A DNA stretch of 64,000 nt from Blasia pusilla (GCA_050084515.1 CM114273.1:41602001-41666000); one strand, 5' to 3'; shown: positions 11,199 through 24,189, numbered from the stretch's first letter. Translations and numbers: made by a program. Notes: generated by a model not told the origin, from the sequence alone.

Positions 11199-14100
11199 TC
11201 AAAGATGAGAGGAGACAGTTCCTGGGCTGCAGTATTTTGACCTGATTGTCAATGAGAATGAGGGAGTGATTTCTTGCTTCCTCATCGTGTCTACGAAGGA
11301 ATCGGCGGTGCAAAAATTAGACAGCACAAGGGAAATCTGCAAGTGAAGGTTCTTGGGGTTCAGTGCATTGACCTCCATGTCTATGAGCAAATGCTGTATC
11401 AAAGCCAAGTACGATTTCTGAGTGACCTCCACCTCTTGGCGCATGGTCTTGCTCTGCGCCATGAGCACCGCCATTCCTACACACACAAACCTCTGAATGA
11501 CGCCCCTGGTAGGTAACATAGCTTGGGTTCAAAAACAAGCAGACAAATGTTGTATCATCCTCAGTTTGCACTGAGAACACCTGAAATCCCACAGAACCTT
11601 CTTCACCTAAAACAACATTCTTGGACTATGACTCTTGAGGCAGGAGAACACATAAAAGGAACGTTGTTGACTGGGTGCAGGCAAAACTTGGGTTATAGAT
11701 CGGAGTGACGTAAGTGACAAGGGGTACATTGGGGGAGGGGGGCTTCCTTGAAGTTGTCTCATTGTCCTTTCGTACCTGTTCCTGTCTGAAGGACTCGAAC
11801 AACCTGCAGGTAGAGAAACGAACAATGAGGTGCCGAGCAGCTAAAGAGGAAAATTACACAAACCAAACACAGAATGAGGTGGAAGAATGAGAATTCAAAG
11901 ATTGTCACCATGATTAATCAGAGTCGTTTGTGTGCAGCCATAAATGATGATATTTATTAGAACAGAACAATAGATCTTTACCTCCTTCACAACCTTTGGA
12001 CATAGCCACTCCCTCACTTTGAAGTTACCTGCGGTTTTGCATCCAAAGGTTGCTTGGCAAGTGTAAGTAAATTGGATGCCGAGGTCTCAGCACAATATAC
12101 CCAAGTTAAACTATGCTGTGTGCAACCGAGACGGACCCTTGACTGAAAACGAATTTGAGGTATTGGTGTAAATACTGACTGGATACCCAGTTATTAAGGC
12201 TTCGGAGATTCCCAGTTCTCTACTATTAACTCCTCTGTTGCACTGTGCAATTGTTTCCTGATGTTATGATAGTCGGTAGTTGGATCTCAAGCTTCTACAC
12301 GTCTAATTCCAGAGTTCTATTTCAGTTTCTTTAGTACCAGACTTTCAGCTCTTAGCAGACGACATAAATCACATTAATCTTCAGAATGGTTATCCTTAGA
12401 GATGGTACTCAATCCGGCCAGAGTACCATCATCTCTGGCCCGATTGAGTACCATCTCTTAGGAGAACCGTTCTGAGAAACGTGCCAATGAGTCCTTTACA
12501 TCCTCTCTAAAAACTTATACGAGAAAGACTTAAGGTATGAACTGTGTGAAGTTGTGTTACAAAAAGAAGATTACCGCAGCGGTTTCCGAAAGGCATATCA
12601 CAAACCACACGATCCACTGTGCCACTCCTTAAGGGTAGATTTGCTGCGTCCCATTGTAGAACGTCACATGGCCCCCCTGTGCCAGATGTTCGTCCTGTAG
12701 ATTTCATTCAAGAGCCAATGGAGAACCTCATTACCAGGTGTACGTTCACAAAGATATGGGCCAACAGACAGACAAAAACAAGACTGCGAGAGCAAGCCCC
12801 AACAGAGCCGAGATGGTAACATCTAAACCAACCACATGAATACTGCAGGTCCAGATTCAATCTATCCCTTCAGACATTCGTCCACCTGACTTTGAGAGTT
12901 TACAACATTCCTCCAACTACTTGGGATTCAATCAAACGTGCATAGACATCGATGCTTGGACTCAAAATAGAAGCTCATCACAAACCTGCAGCATTTGTCA
13001 TGGCAGCATCTACAGCTTTTGAAGAGTTATCTCCTGCAAGACCCATTACCCGCCCTCCAAGCCAGTCTACAGCCTCCAGTGGAATTGTTCCACATCCACA
13101 CCTGGTCAGCTTACAGTGAGGTCAATTATTGGTATTGGATAAAATCCTGAGTTCTGCTACAAAGGTAAATTCAAAGACAATTTGCACTTGCTCCCTGCTA
13201 AATGAAAAACTAAAAGTTGATAACTAGATCTCCCTAATAAATTCTCAATCACACGCAAACGTACAGATAGAAACATCCTTTCTTCCAAAAGGATCTCTTA
13301 TTTCTTCCCCATCTACTTCAAATTCCAGATTTAGGATGTACATTGGATCAAGAACAATGTGACCCGGACGGATTTGTGCAAGTTGGAGCAGTGCAAACGC
13401 TGTGCTGCCACAAGAGCAAGGCAACAAGTCATACAGTCAGCTTTCTTTGCACAAGTAAAACAGACATTGCAGGTCCAGCTATGTCCAGACGAAACACTAA
13501 CTTTACTGCTTAGTTGTTTCCGACATTGATTCGGGCACTCTGAAGTCATATTCTTGAGATATCGTGTCTACGACTGTACAGTAAAAATTGATTGTTCGAG
13601 CTGCTCATTGAAGGCTTTCCTTTCATAAGATGCACTTCTCTGCATGAGGAAGAACTAGTAAACGAGAGTGTACTGATGTGGATCATGATGAACAAGCATT
13701 TGGTTTACTAGTCTGTATCTTTGGAAAGCAAACCAAAGGTCACTTCTATCGATCTGATCCATAATAATGCATCCTGAAATCTTGCGGTACTTAGCAGACC
13801 TGGGCTTCAATGATGTTCCCACCAAAGCCTTGCGGTAATGTCTTCGGGAATGCAGCTGTTAACAGCCCACAGAAGCATCTTCTTAGATTTTAAACAGGAC
13901 AAGGCTAAAACACTCCTCTGATCTAGATGCAGAGACAGAACTTTCGTACTGCTCGGTTTCTGGGGTAGGTGTGAAGTTTTGGACATCCATTCAATACTGT
14001 ACTCACCTGGGCCTCAGAACGGCTAGGTCTTTGAAGTTTCGAGTCGTTTGCTTTGGTCCTTTCCTCGGTTAAGTTGGTAGCTTCTGACACATCTTTCTGC

Positions 14101-17100
14101 AAGAGAATCTTCTCCACAACAGCATTGTGTTGATCATCAACTTCCTTGGACACCTTCTTTTCACTTGTTTTATCACTACTGTCACACATCACAACACATA
14201 TATAATGACTGTTCAATCCAGAGGTGAGAAACACGTGCCATCAGTGTACAAAGTAGACAAATATTAGTAGCTTTGATGACCTTGGTAGAAAGGAAATCAA
14301 TTTCAGGAAATTCATGTGTTTATGGAAGTTAGATAAAACCCCCACGAAGAAAGACAAACCAACCTGTAAAGGAGTGCAAGTACAAGAAGGAGCTCCATAT
14401 CTCTTATCCAAGCCAGCACCTCCACTGTCAGAAAGTAATGTGGGTGAAAAACTACTCATTAAGTAGAGCCTGTCGTAGCCTTGCAATGACGCACCCAGCA
14501 CTCTGGTGAGATTGTGCTAGAGACTGGGATAGAGGCCAGGTGAAGACGCAGGAAGAAGTGAAGGAAGCGCCAGATGAGTGGAAGGAGACTCTCTCATATG
14601 GTGTAGTTCCTCACATACAGAGTACCGGCGCAGAGCTTCCAGGTATTAGCCAAGAAACTCTTTTGAACACTGTCCACCTTACTTGATTGGCCTCCCAAAA
14701 AGAACTCATTTACCAATACAGCAGCTTTGGTGAGTTAATCTAGGTTTCTGAACATGGTGAAGAATAACAAGATGGCACTAGTTAAGCAATGTCTGCATAG
14801 CTTGTTGCTCTTTGTGTCGTGAATATGGCACAATGGACCAAAGGTTTTATTCCCATCATTAATACAGGTGACGAGCTGTAATCAGAGGACATAGATGAAA
14901 CCACACGTCACTACTGACAGAAATAATTAGTGATGCAGAGAACAATTTCACTTAAGAGTCATCCAAAAGTTCTGTTCAAATGAGAGAAGCTCTTGCAAAC
15001 GGTGAAGCACTGAAGGATGGACACACTTTCTTCTACTAATGTCATGAGAGAAATTCCGAGTATGACAAATAAGAGTCCATTATGATCTCACAAAGGTGTT
15101 TGATTACAGAGAACTGATACTCTTTCTGGCCAAGGACATAAGACTCACCATTGTGGCCTCGCATGTTGGCTTTCCATCCAAGCAACTCTTGAATACCGTC
15201 TCCTAATGCAGCTACACATATGAAGAGAGGTAATGAGCGGATACAAGACTTGACAAACTTGTACTGACGATACGACAACCCATGAGTAGGTACGACTGTG
15301 CAACAAACAGTACAAGGTCAACAGATGAACTGATAGTGCCTTTTTGTTGATGACGCTGATAACTTATTACTAGTGACAAAAGTTGTTGAAAGTAATGCAT
15401 ACCAGAAGCATGCATTGACGTGTAGCCCTGCTTCCTCAAATTCTTGCAGATCCGCTCAGTGGTTACTCGGAAGGACAGTTGTTTCTCTGAGCCATTGTTG
15501 TTGACGCTGTCTCCATCATTAGGACTTGCTGGTGAGGCACTCTTCAGGTCATCTACATGCTGCCAGCGATTGTATAATTCTAATGCAGGCTTCCAGTCGA
15601 TCTGAAAATGGAGGCGAAAAAGGAAGAAACAAGGTTACAACTAGTTGCACCAAAGGTTCGTAGGTCATGTGTACTATTGTCAAGCTCCACACCAACCTCC
15701 TGAAATGTTTGAACGTGGTTATCACACACCCTTGATTCCTTTAATGGCATTACCAGCTGGAGTCACAGCACAAATCGATCTAGATATCAATCATCTAGTG
15801 GCCACACATCTTTCCGTCGTACAGCGGTGAATATTCAAATGTCTATTGCTCTGTCCAGCATTCTTACAAGACATGTTGGAATGCATAAGGATTCTTGTGA
15901 AAAAAAAGGTACGTGCCTTAGATGCCAGGGAAGTCAAATACTCGACTGCAGGCTCCTTGTCCAGAGGCAGGTCCTTGATCACATAAAAGGACAAGAAGTT
16001 GATGATTCAAAAGGACAAACAAGCTCAATCATGCCTAGTACATAAATGAAATTAAGACAGCTATTCTGTTATGTGTTCTTGAGATACTCATGACACAGTG
16101 TTTCACCTTGTAGTGTCCCAGGAAGGCATAGAGGTTGTCTGCAGAGCGCAGCTTCGCGAGTTCCTGTTTGGCAAAAGATTAAAGATTATCACTGGATGAC
16201 ACGATATCCCTAGCCTTATCAAAATAGCTGGCATGAGTCGCACAATTTGAGTTATCTCATGTGCACCCTAAACCCAAAACAAAGAGTCTGAGAATACCAG
16301 AAACTTTCATTCACTCTCCCATGAAACATGGCTTCAAGTGCTTGCTTACCTTGGGGTTGGAGCTTGAGTGAAAAAGGGCACCTCCTTGTGTCAAGGAGTC
16401 GGGCACAATTTGCACTTCATTCATGGCCTCCAGCTGCAGTCATAGAGGTGACCCATCTTACATGAATGAGAAATCTGTCAAGAAAGAGACAAGGGTGATC
16501 CAAAGGACCAAAGAAACCGCATAGACACTAGCCGAAAGAGACCAAGGGTAGATCCTAAACTCTCACCCACAGCAAAAGTAATGTTGGATTATCCTCCCAA
16601 GTAAGAGAAAGCTACATGTCATCCTCCCTCAGGAAGTAGTCAACCCAACGGCTGGATTATGCCAAAGAATCCCATTGGCATGGTGTGCCACAAACTCTAA
16701 AATGACCAGACAGACTGCCTAAAAGCATTCAGAGTACCTGCAATGGCAAGCCTGATCCTAATATGAAGGAGTTTTAAAGGTTTCCTGGCTATGGCTTCAT
16801 AGAGCCCTTTTCTATTCACTTGTACAGGGGGTACACTACAACCCACATGATCATCCCCAAAGGTCCAAGTGCATACTCTTGCAGGGAAATTTGATGAGTC
16901 ACGACTGAACCATAGCACACCATAATCATCAACTTTTTCTCTCTGCAAATTCAAGGGCAGAATGAAAAACTCCGTGACCTGACTATTGCCAAAGAAGTTG
17001 ATATCATCATCATTAAAACAACACCATTCATTCACCAATAACGTGTTCTGGGAAAGCCACGAATTTGAGGAGGTATGAACAGAATTAACCAGAAAACATC

Positions 17101-17486
17101 CAATCAATAAAAAAAAAAACGCAATTCACTCACAAAGTTTCTTTGAAAGCTACAAATTTAAGTGAAGAAAGAACATAAGTGACGAGACGATTGGAAAATC
17201 CGATGGCATCATTCACAAAACAACATCCAATCCCAAACTCACCAGTGAAAATTCCCAACACAGGCTCCCCAACAAGTACTCCAGCTAAACGAGGCGATCC
17301 ATCCGATTGTGAAATATCCAAACTCACTCGAAGACGAAGACGAAGACTTACCTCAGAGAACAGACACGACTGCAGACCTGTTGCGCACGATGCCCAGTAC
17401 ATCGGCAGCTCCATCACATGCGCACCAGCTGGTGTGTAAGGGGGGCACGACCCAACGGACTTCAGAATTGCACTTCCACTCTGCAT
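11199..17486 (-). CDS. THUMPD3-like tRNA (guanine-N2)-methyltransferase
   Basis: Exons inferred on the minus strand: 17486-17352, 16433-16350, 16163-16107, 15601-15403, 15211-15149, (unresolved), 13855-13800, 13404-13342, 13101-12986, 12694-12575, 12028-11982, 11803-11776 and a last exon 11476-11199. From 13855 onwards all phases join. The N-terminal part reads like the THUMP side of the family (YWASCATGLQSCLFSE, LAKLRSADNLYAFLGHYK, LSFRVTTERI). The Rossmann methyltransferase part has STAFALLQLAQIRPGHIVLDP, then MCGCGTIPLEAVDW (SAM motif I region), then VLQWDAANLPLR and the catalytic-type motif VVCDMPFGNRCG. Human THUMPD3 acts with TRMT112 to make m2G in tRNA, so the same role is inferred here. 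One or more exons between 15149 and 13855 remain uncertain; open stretches end at about 14366 and 13995. The C-terminus diverges from the family. Confidence 0.85.
12382..12474. repeat. 93-bp intronic hairpin, 42-bp arms
   Basis: Arms 12382-12423 and 12433-12474 match at 38 of 42 positions as reverse complements, with a 9-nt loop. The hairpin lies in the intron between the exon ending CDMPFGNRC (12575) and the exon starting at 12028. The size and small number of mismatches resemble a miRNA precursor or a foldback MITE. Confidence 0.85.
16743..16945 (-). other. Open stretch in THUMPD3-like gene, possible extra exon
   Basis: Between the first two confident exons there is an open minus-strand segment with plausible acceptor (TTTGCAG near 16946) and donor (GCAG-GTACTC near 16743). 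It reads REKVDDYGVLWFSRDSSNFPARV and further. Its phase would fit, but it does not align with what I know of THUMPD3, and joining 17352 directly to 16433 makes better sense of the family. It may be an optional exon or chance. Confidence 0.3.
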
Positions 17487-17779
17487 CAGACACCAGCAAC
17501 TGACACAGAATGAGAACGTGGTCTAAGAATTGCGAGTGTATCAAACAGTCGATGCTCTGAAGTTTCTATGGACTGAATGAACTCAACGATTTCGTAATAG
17601 AATTAACTCCAAAATCTCCTCAACGATGGGACTGCGATAGTCAGAAGTGCACCTCCAACCTGAAAAATCCTAGAGCCCCATCTGCATCAGCAATGCTCTG
17701 CTAACCTTGAGGCTGTTTCATGGATGTTGGGGTTGGAGGTCTCAAACCCTAAACGCACAAACCCAAGAGAAGCAAATGC

Positions 17780-18086
17780 TCTTTTGACACTTGGGCGTGT
17801 GAGTGATTTTCTTTAAACCCACAAACCAAATGCTCCAAGCAATCTATCTCATTAAAGAGGATGGGGTTTAGGGTTTCCGATGATGACAAGCACATATTTT
17901 AGCCTCCTCCAGTGCCGACACGTGTAACAAGGAGCTAAATTTTGACAGTTGTGCATGTGAGTGATTTTCTCTTAAACCCACAAACCAAATGCTCCAAGCA
18001 ATCTATCTCATTAAAGAGATGGTGATGACACACATATATTTTAGCCTCCTCCAGTGTCGACACGTGTAACAAGGAGCTAAATTAAC
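17780..18086. repeat. 158-bp tandem duplication
   Basis: A segment starting TTTTGACA at 17780 recurs at 17938 with a few substitutions and a deletion in the second copy. Both copies contain GTGAGTGATTTTC, CCAAATGCTCCAAGC and a miniature Helitron 5' end (TCTATCTCATTAAAGAG). The array sits about 300 bp upstream of the THUMPD3-like start codon, so it may overlap its promoter. Confidence 0.88.
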
Positions 18087-18174
18087 GTAACAGAAGAGTT
18101 GGCCTTAAATTAATTCACGAGATATATTTCTCACAGGTGATTTTCACCCGTGTATAGCACATGCATTATACTAG
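18002..18174 (+). mobile_element. Miniature non-autonomous Helitron
   Basis: The element begins with TC after A (TCTATCTCATTAAAGAG) and ends with CTAG before T at 18171-18174, the A/T insertion context typical of Helitrons. A short hairpin-like stretch (CCCGTGTATAGCAC) lies about 10 bp before the end. Related sequence occurs at 62120-62302. A second 5' end at 17843 belongs to the tandem duplication. It has no coding capacity. Confidence 0.6.
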
Positions 18175-18179
18175 TTCCT

Positions 18180-18975
18180 CTAAAAAATAGGAGATCTTAA
18201 AGCCATTTCAGTGTCGTTATGCGAAATTGCAACTCATTTGAATCACCCAAGTAGAGAGAGACGAAGGTTCAGATTTATTCCCCAAATGAACACTATATGA
18301 GTGTGCACCATGTAGAGAGCTTCATGAAGCCCCATTACGAATTGTTTTAGAATGAGAGCAATACTTATCACCTTCCATGCTCTAAAGTTTGGTCCATCAA
18401 TTGCTTCTTCAATTTGCTTTCATCTATATTACCACTGCATAGTTCCCTTTTGATTTTCATGACATGTGATATTTTAACCATTGGCATCTTCACACGTGTC
18501 ATAATAATCTAGACTCAATTCAAGTAAGGAGTAGATTTGGAGTCAATTATGGAGTTTAACGACTGGTCCTTCTAATTATCTAACAGTAACCCCTCTCGTG
18601 CATCGCAGGAATACCTAATGGTACCTACTAATGGGGTTTATTTGACTATCCTACAAATGTATTGTAAAGTGAGGTAGTGGAGGAGTGGAATAGCACAACA
18701 AGAAAATGAGATGGTGGATGGGACTTAACATGTCTCATTGCACAATTTCATAATCGGTGCCAAAGATAGAGCAAGAAAGAATTCCAAATCCATTTGGGGC
18801 TCATAAGGGCAATGCATGTGGTAAAGGAATGCATATAAAACCCTAGATCAAGTGTGTAGTTATTCTTATACAACAAAGGTATCCACATTTGTAAGAAATT
18901 TCAAGCATTATACATATGATCGTACACTTAATGACCAATGTGCTGTATTATGAGATCGCCTTAAAGCATATGCTT

Positions 18976-19022
<47 letters not shown>

Positions 19023-22000
19023 GTTAAAGCAACGAGGATGGGGTTGTTTAAATATGGTTACGAAGAGGCTACCTTGGGAGCTCAGACCTATAATTACCAA
19101 GAGTAGATATATGATATTGGGTTAACAAGTGGAAATCCTTGGCATCTTTTCCACTTTAGCTTTTATTCTATGTTTAAGATTTGGACCTCCTTGCAATTAG
19201 TTTTCATCATATTGGTAAGGTATTGAAGCTCGATGATCTATATGTGTGGATGAGAAAAGGTCCAAAATTTTTGGAGGTTCATGTCTATGGCGTTTGAAAA
19301 CTTGAGTATAGCATGACAATAAAATATACTATGATGTGTGACTATTCAAGGAGTAGAATATTCACAAAAAGTTATTAGTGTGTAGTGAACAACGTTCATA
19401 TCATTGGTTGTCATCGTAGGAAGTAAGATTTTTAGAGGTATTTTTTAAAGTTTTTCTTTTGTTAGAGAGATAAGATGATATGGTTTGGAAGACCATGTGC
19501 ACAATTGCATGTCATCTCACCTTCTACACTTTAATGGTATTATGGACTTAAGCGTGGTAATAGTACTTGCCATCGTTGAGTTCAACCTCTATTCCTCCTT
19601 GCTTCACCCCAAAGCGCTCCCGACCTTAAGCTTTGCAAGCCAAAGCCTTGAGTATTTCATCCCTAATCAAAGGAAGATCACTAATCTCTAAAGTAGTCCA
19701 TTTTCTATTACAAATAAACTTTGCTCTCCAATAATATGACCTTGATTTTCTTATCATACCCAAAAATTTATTCTCCTTGTGTCATAAATTAGATAATAAC
19801 ATTAAGTTGTCTAGTTCTATTGTACTCTATACTATTGAAGATGTAAGGGTTTGGTTTAAAGAGGAAGGCAAGGCCTCCCTCTTATGATGAAGCCTTCATT
19901 TTTTGGGGAAATGAATTTGATCGGATTCATGATAGGGCACAAAACTCCAATGTAAATTCCGTCGAGTCAATTTTCCCCCCTTCCTTCTTAAACCCCCTCC
20001 TAATTTCTAACATGTAAAATGACCATGAAAGTAATTTTTTATCACCTTATCTTCTAGCTACATATGCATTTACCAAAATTTATCTAAATGAGTAAGGGAA
20101 ATTTTCCCTTAATTTTATTTCAAAATATTAAAAAATATATAAATCAAACTCTACGTTTCTAGAGTTAATAAAATATTTTTCAATTTGGAATAAAAAAGCC
20201 TCCAAAGCATGTACTTGCTGGTTGATTTTTTGGAAAGGAATTTACTCAAATATTTTAAGTGGAAATTTTCACAACCTTATCCAATCACTTGTCCTACCTA
20301 GCCCTAATCTCTACTTTACACTGAGGAATCTTTTTTTTTTAAGGACTTCCCTGACTTAAAAGCAATTTGACTAGGGTTTGCCTTTCTCCAAACGGGTATA
20401 TTTTTTTTATTCATCTCATATGGAAACTCATGTTGCTTGAAAAGTTTCTTCACGATTTAAATGATACGAGTCTTCACTAGACAAAAAAATATTATTCCTT
20501 TCATCTTGAATCTAAAACTCCTATAAGAAAATAATAGTAATAATTGGATGCCTGGATTCAAAGGGTTGGAGGGACATAAATGAAAATAAAAATATGAAAT
20601 TCCAAAACTGATTTTTTCTGGGAAAGTAGGGAATTTTTTAATTGAAGAGATGGAATGTGAAAATTCATGGATAGCTACTTTTGGCAAGGAATTTCTATAG
20701 ACTAAAATAGGGCCTTAAAAAATGATGAGGTTACATGTTTTTTATGAGATTTTTTTCCATTTTGTATTTTTGGCAATGGAAATTTGACCTAGAAAATTTC
20801 CGCTTGGATGCTTCAATTGAATATCTTCGGGGGGAAATTCAATGAATTAAATGTTTTTGGATGTTTCCACATGAATAATTTTGACGAAAAATATGACTTG
20901 AAAGTTTCCAAGTTGAATGCTTTTGATAATCAACACAAAAATTCCCACCAAGTCTCAAAAAATTGAATGAGTGACATTTTTTTTAACGGAAGAAGTAAGA
21001 TGCACAAACAATTAATAGTATGATTCCTGTCTAAATTATAATTTCGCTTAGCAGATGTTATAGGTTAAACTCTCTTCTCATGCCATGCTTATTAGGCTTC
21101 ACAAGTAATTTATTAAGAAATGTTTTATTTCTTAAGGGAGGGGAAGATAAAATGGGAGGAAAAAGAAACTGTTGCATTAAAAATTTGGAGGAATTCTTTT
21201 CAATATGGGAGAGGGGAAGAGAGAGATAAGAGAAAGAGATCAAATTCCAACAATGGAGGATTTTATGGATTCATGGAGAATTTGGTTTATAGGTTTCTTA
21301 TATGAGTGAATATAAGATTTTCAATAGAGAAGAGAAAACTTATGAAGGAGGAGAAAAATGGAGGGTTTAATAAGGAATATTTATGTTTCTCTTCGGATGG
21401 GGAAGGCATAAAAAAGGAAAACGAGAAATTTTCAACAAGAGAGAGCTTTAACGATAAAAAATTTTTTGGAGGAGGGATGGAGTGATAAAAATTTGAATAA
21501 GGAAAGGAGAAGGGATGCGGGAGAAGAAACACCTTCCTTCAACTCTTCATTTCATACTAAAAGAGAAGTCTAGGGTAGGGAAAGCTTAGGGTAGTGGAGA
21601 AGAGGACACACAAATCACAACCATCTATATTCTTATTGGTGAGTACCTTCTTGATTTGCAAACACCTTTGTGCTTAACATGTGACAATCAAGCAACAAGA
21701 AAATGTTTCTATTCTACGGGCATCAAGAAAATGTTTTCCATTCTACGGGCAACAAGAAAAATTGTATGCACCATAATTAGTCCCTACACTCATGTGCACG
21801 GCACATGCTGCACACTAGTAGAAAAAAAAGGACTCTCGAGAGAGTACTAAAAGGGATCCCTATGTCCCTATAAAGGACCATAGAGATGAAACCAGATGGA
21901 CCTTTTTCAGAGGGTATTCGAAAATCCCTATGTCTCAATGCACCACCATTGTATTATTGAGTTAAATTATTTTTGAGTCATGTGTGCTTATAATAACAAC

Positions 22001-23090
22001 TAGTTAAGTGCCTAATTGATACACAATCTCTCCTTTAATAAAAGAAAGTATTTGGTGTAAAGAGAGAGAGTGAGAAAAGTAAATCCTCCCCGTTAGTAAA
22101 TAGATAAATCTACATTATTATTATCGATATTATAATAGGAGATACGAAAAAGTAGTAAGATAATATGACAAAATAGACAACATGGATAGATGGATAAAAT
22201 TAATTTTCTGGATCTTATAATATGGGTAGAAAATATTGATCACTTAAAATTTAAAATATTATTTAAATTTTAAGTGAGAAGTGGAATTATCTAGAATAGC
22301 CAAATATTATTATTCTTCTGATATTTAATAATAAAAATTATAAATGAAAATATGATTATTTTAAAAATAAAAATAAGAATTCTTATTTCATATTTTAGGA
22401 AAGGAAAACGAATTTGAATGAAAAAGAGAAATGATTCATTTAATTAAAATGAACTTATATAGTTAGTGGATGTTATTTTGGTAGAAAGAGTAGAAATGGG
22501 AGAAATTTGTTCAAGCCCCCCTAATGAAGTAATATTACTAATATTTCCAAGGGCGGTCATAAGAAATATTTTAATGAGAATGATTTAAACTCTTATGATG
22601 GAACCTAATTATCTGGGAGAGTTAGGTATTATTTAAAGATGAAATGATATCACTATTTTAAGATTTAAAAATTAGATATTATGTTCAAATTTTAAAATGA
22701 AATATATTTCTAAACTATTAGAAGAATTATTTTCTTATAATTTTTGAGTCGTGTTAAATAAAAAAAAATCGTACGCAACACGGGTTCATTACATATTCAT
22801 TACATAGAAGTTTTAGGTTGACATTTGGTAGAATTTCGAAAAAATATATGTAATGTTTATTAATTAATGAAACAAATCATTCTCTATTAATAAAATTTTA
22901 ATTCACCTACTATTAGTATATCTACTAATAGACTAGGAAAAGAATCGGCGCACCGTCACTCAGTCGGAATCCTTCCCGGAAGTGAAGGAATAATACGCGT
23001 GGGTTTAGGGCAACAACCTATCAACTTTGTTCCACACGTGTCTACTGTAGGTGGAAAAATACAACCCCACACCCACCAAGCATTTGGCGC
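18180..23090. other. AT-rich intergenic region with (GA)n, no gene seen
   Basis: About 4.9 kb of AT-rich sequence without a recognisable reading frame. It contains a (GA) run at 18978-19020, a small tandem duplication near 21693-21752 (CAAGAAAATGTTT units), and a hairpin at 22241-22276. Short frames are all low-complexity. Confidence 0.5.
22241..22276. repeat. Perfect 15-bp inverted repeat
   Basis: CACTTAAAATTTAAA at 22241-22255 and its exact reverse complement at 22262-22276 are separated by 6 bp. It is AT-rich and may be the core of a foldback element or chance in AT-rich DNA. Confidence 0.6.
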
Positions 23091-23138
23091 CACGTGTGGG
23101 ACTTGAGCTGGCTCCCCTCCGCCTCTGTACGTGTACAC

Positions 23139-23690
23139 CTACTACTCGAAGACGACGACCGTAGCCCCTCCAGTTCCGCGTTAGTCGTGGCAGCCGTGCC
23201 CAATGGAAAGGCCGTCCGTCCGTCCGTCCCTTCGGAGTTCCCCCTCCACTTTCTTCCTCTGGGGTGAAGGAAGAAAAGAAGGCACAACGACTACTCGAAG
23301 ACGATGACTGTAGCCCCTCCAGTTCCGCGGTAGACGTGGCAGCCGTGACCGACGGAAAGTCCGTCCGTCCGTCCGTCCGTCCCTTCGGAGTTCCCCCTTC
23401 CGCTTTCTTCCTTTGGGGTGAAGGAAGAAAATAAGGTACACCTCCACTTCCGCGGTAGACGTGGCAGCCGTGCCCCCCCAACCAACGGAAAGTCAGTCCG
23501 TCTTTCCGTCACTTCGGAGTTCCCCCTCCGCTTTCTTCCTTTGCGGTGAAGGAAGAAAAGAAGGTACAACTACTACTCGAAGACGACGACTGTAGCCCCT
23601 CCGCTTCCGCGGTAGACGTGGCAGCCGTGCCGTGCCGTCCGTCCGGAGTTCCCCCTCCGCTTTCTTCTTTGGGGTGAAGGAAGAAAAGAA
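23139..23690. repeat. GC-rich tandem array, four units of ~130-150 bp
   Basis: Units share CTACTCGAAGACGA, GTAGCCCCTCC, TTCCGCGGTAGACGTGGC, GCCGTGCC, a CCGTCCGTCC run, TTCGGAGTTCCCCCTCC and TTTCTTCCTTTGGGGTGAAGG. Starts are near 23140, 23289, 23434 (5' part missing) and 23570. The four overlapping minus-strand frames across it are shadows of the repeat. The array ends about 500 bp before the GEM-like start codon and about 100 bp before its likely 5' UTR, so it probably lies in that promoter. Confidence 0.85.
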
Positions 23691-23993
23691 GGAGAGAAAA
23701 AGAGAGGGAGAGAGAACGCGCAACAGAGCGACACGTTGCGAGACGGGTTTCGGTTGCGTGGGGGGGTGTTGTGTGTGGTGGCGAAAGAAGAGCAGAGAAG
23801 AAGAAGAAGAGTTATCTTTTGACTTTTAGGCCCTTAAGGTTCTCCGCTTCAGTTCTTGAGTTCTACTTGTTATTATTCATCACTCGCGTTTCGCTTCTCT
23901 CCCGATTCACGTTACTCCGACTCAGTGCCGGAGGCCTTGAGGACTGACTGCGAAGAAGAAGAAGAAAAAGAAGAAGAAGCAGCTGCAGGGAAG

Positions 23994-24163
23994 GTACGTA
24001 AGAGATAGAGAGCGCCCGTACTGTGAATTGAACTTCATAACCTCTGGAGATCGAATCGGTCTGCGGGTCGAGGAGTAGAATTTGAGGGATTTAGCTTTGA
24101 GCACAAGTAAAGGAGAAGAGTTCGGTGAGTGAGTGAGTGAGGGAGGGAGTGAGTCGGTTTCAG
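23994..24163 (+). other. Possible 5' UTR intron of the GEM-like gene
   Basis: A strong donor AAG-GTACGTAAG at 23994 and an acceptor GGTTTCAG ending at 24163 enclose 170 bp, 26 bp before the start codon. The flanks are GAAGAA-rich, as in plant exonic leaders. This is inferred from splice signals only. Confidence 0.4.
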
Positions 24164-24189
24164 GAGATTTAAGGAGGGTGGAAGGGGAG

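Noticed and set aside
11274-11592. Plus-strand 80-codon frame and an alternative minus-strand frame over the last methyltransferase exon
   Set aside because: The frame chosen follows the phase set by the upstream exon and reads MAVLMAQSKTM, corresponding to the family's RAVLLTQ segment.
23005-23723. Five overlapping minus-strand frames rich in Arg, Gly and Ser
   Set aside because: They are repeats of one another, produced by the tandem array, and they start from different units of it.
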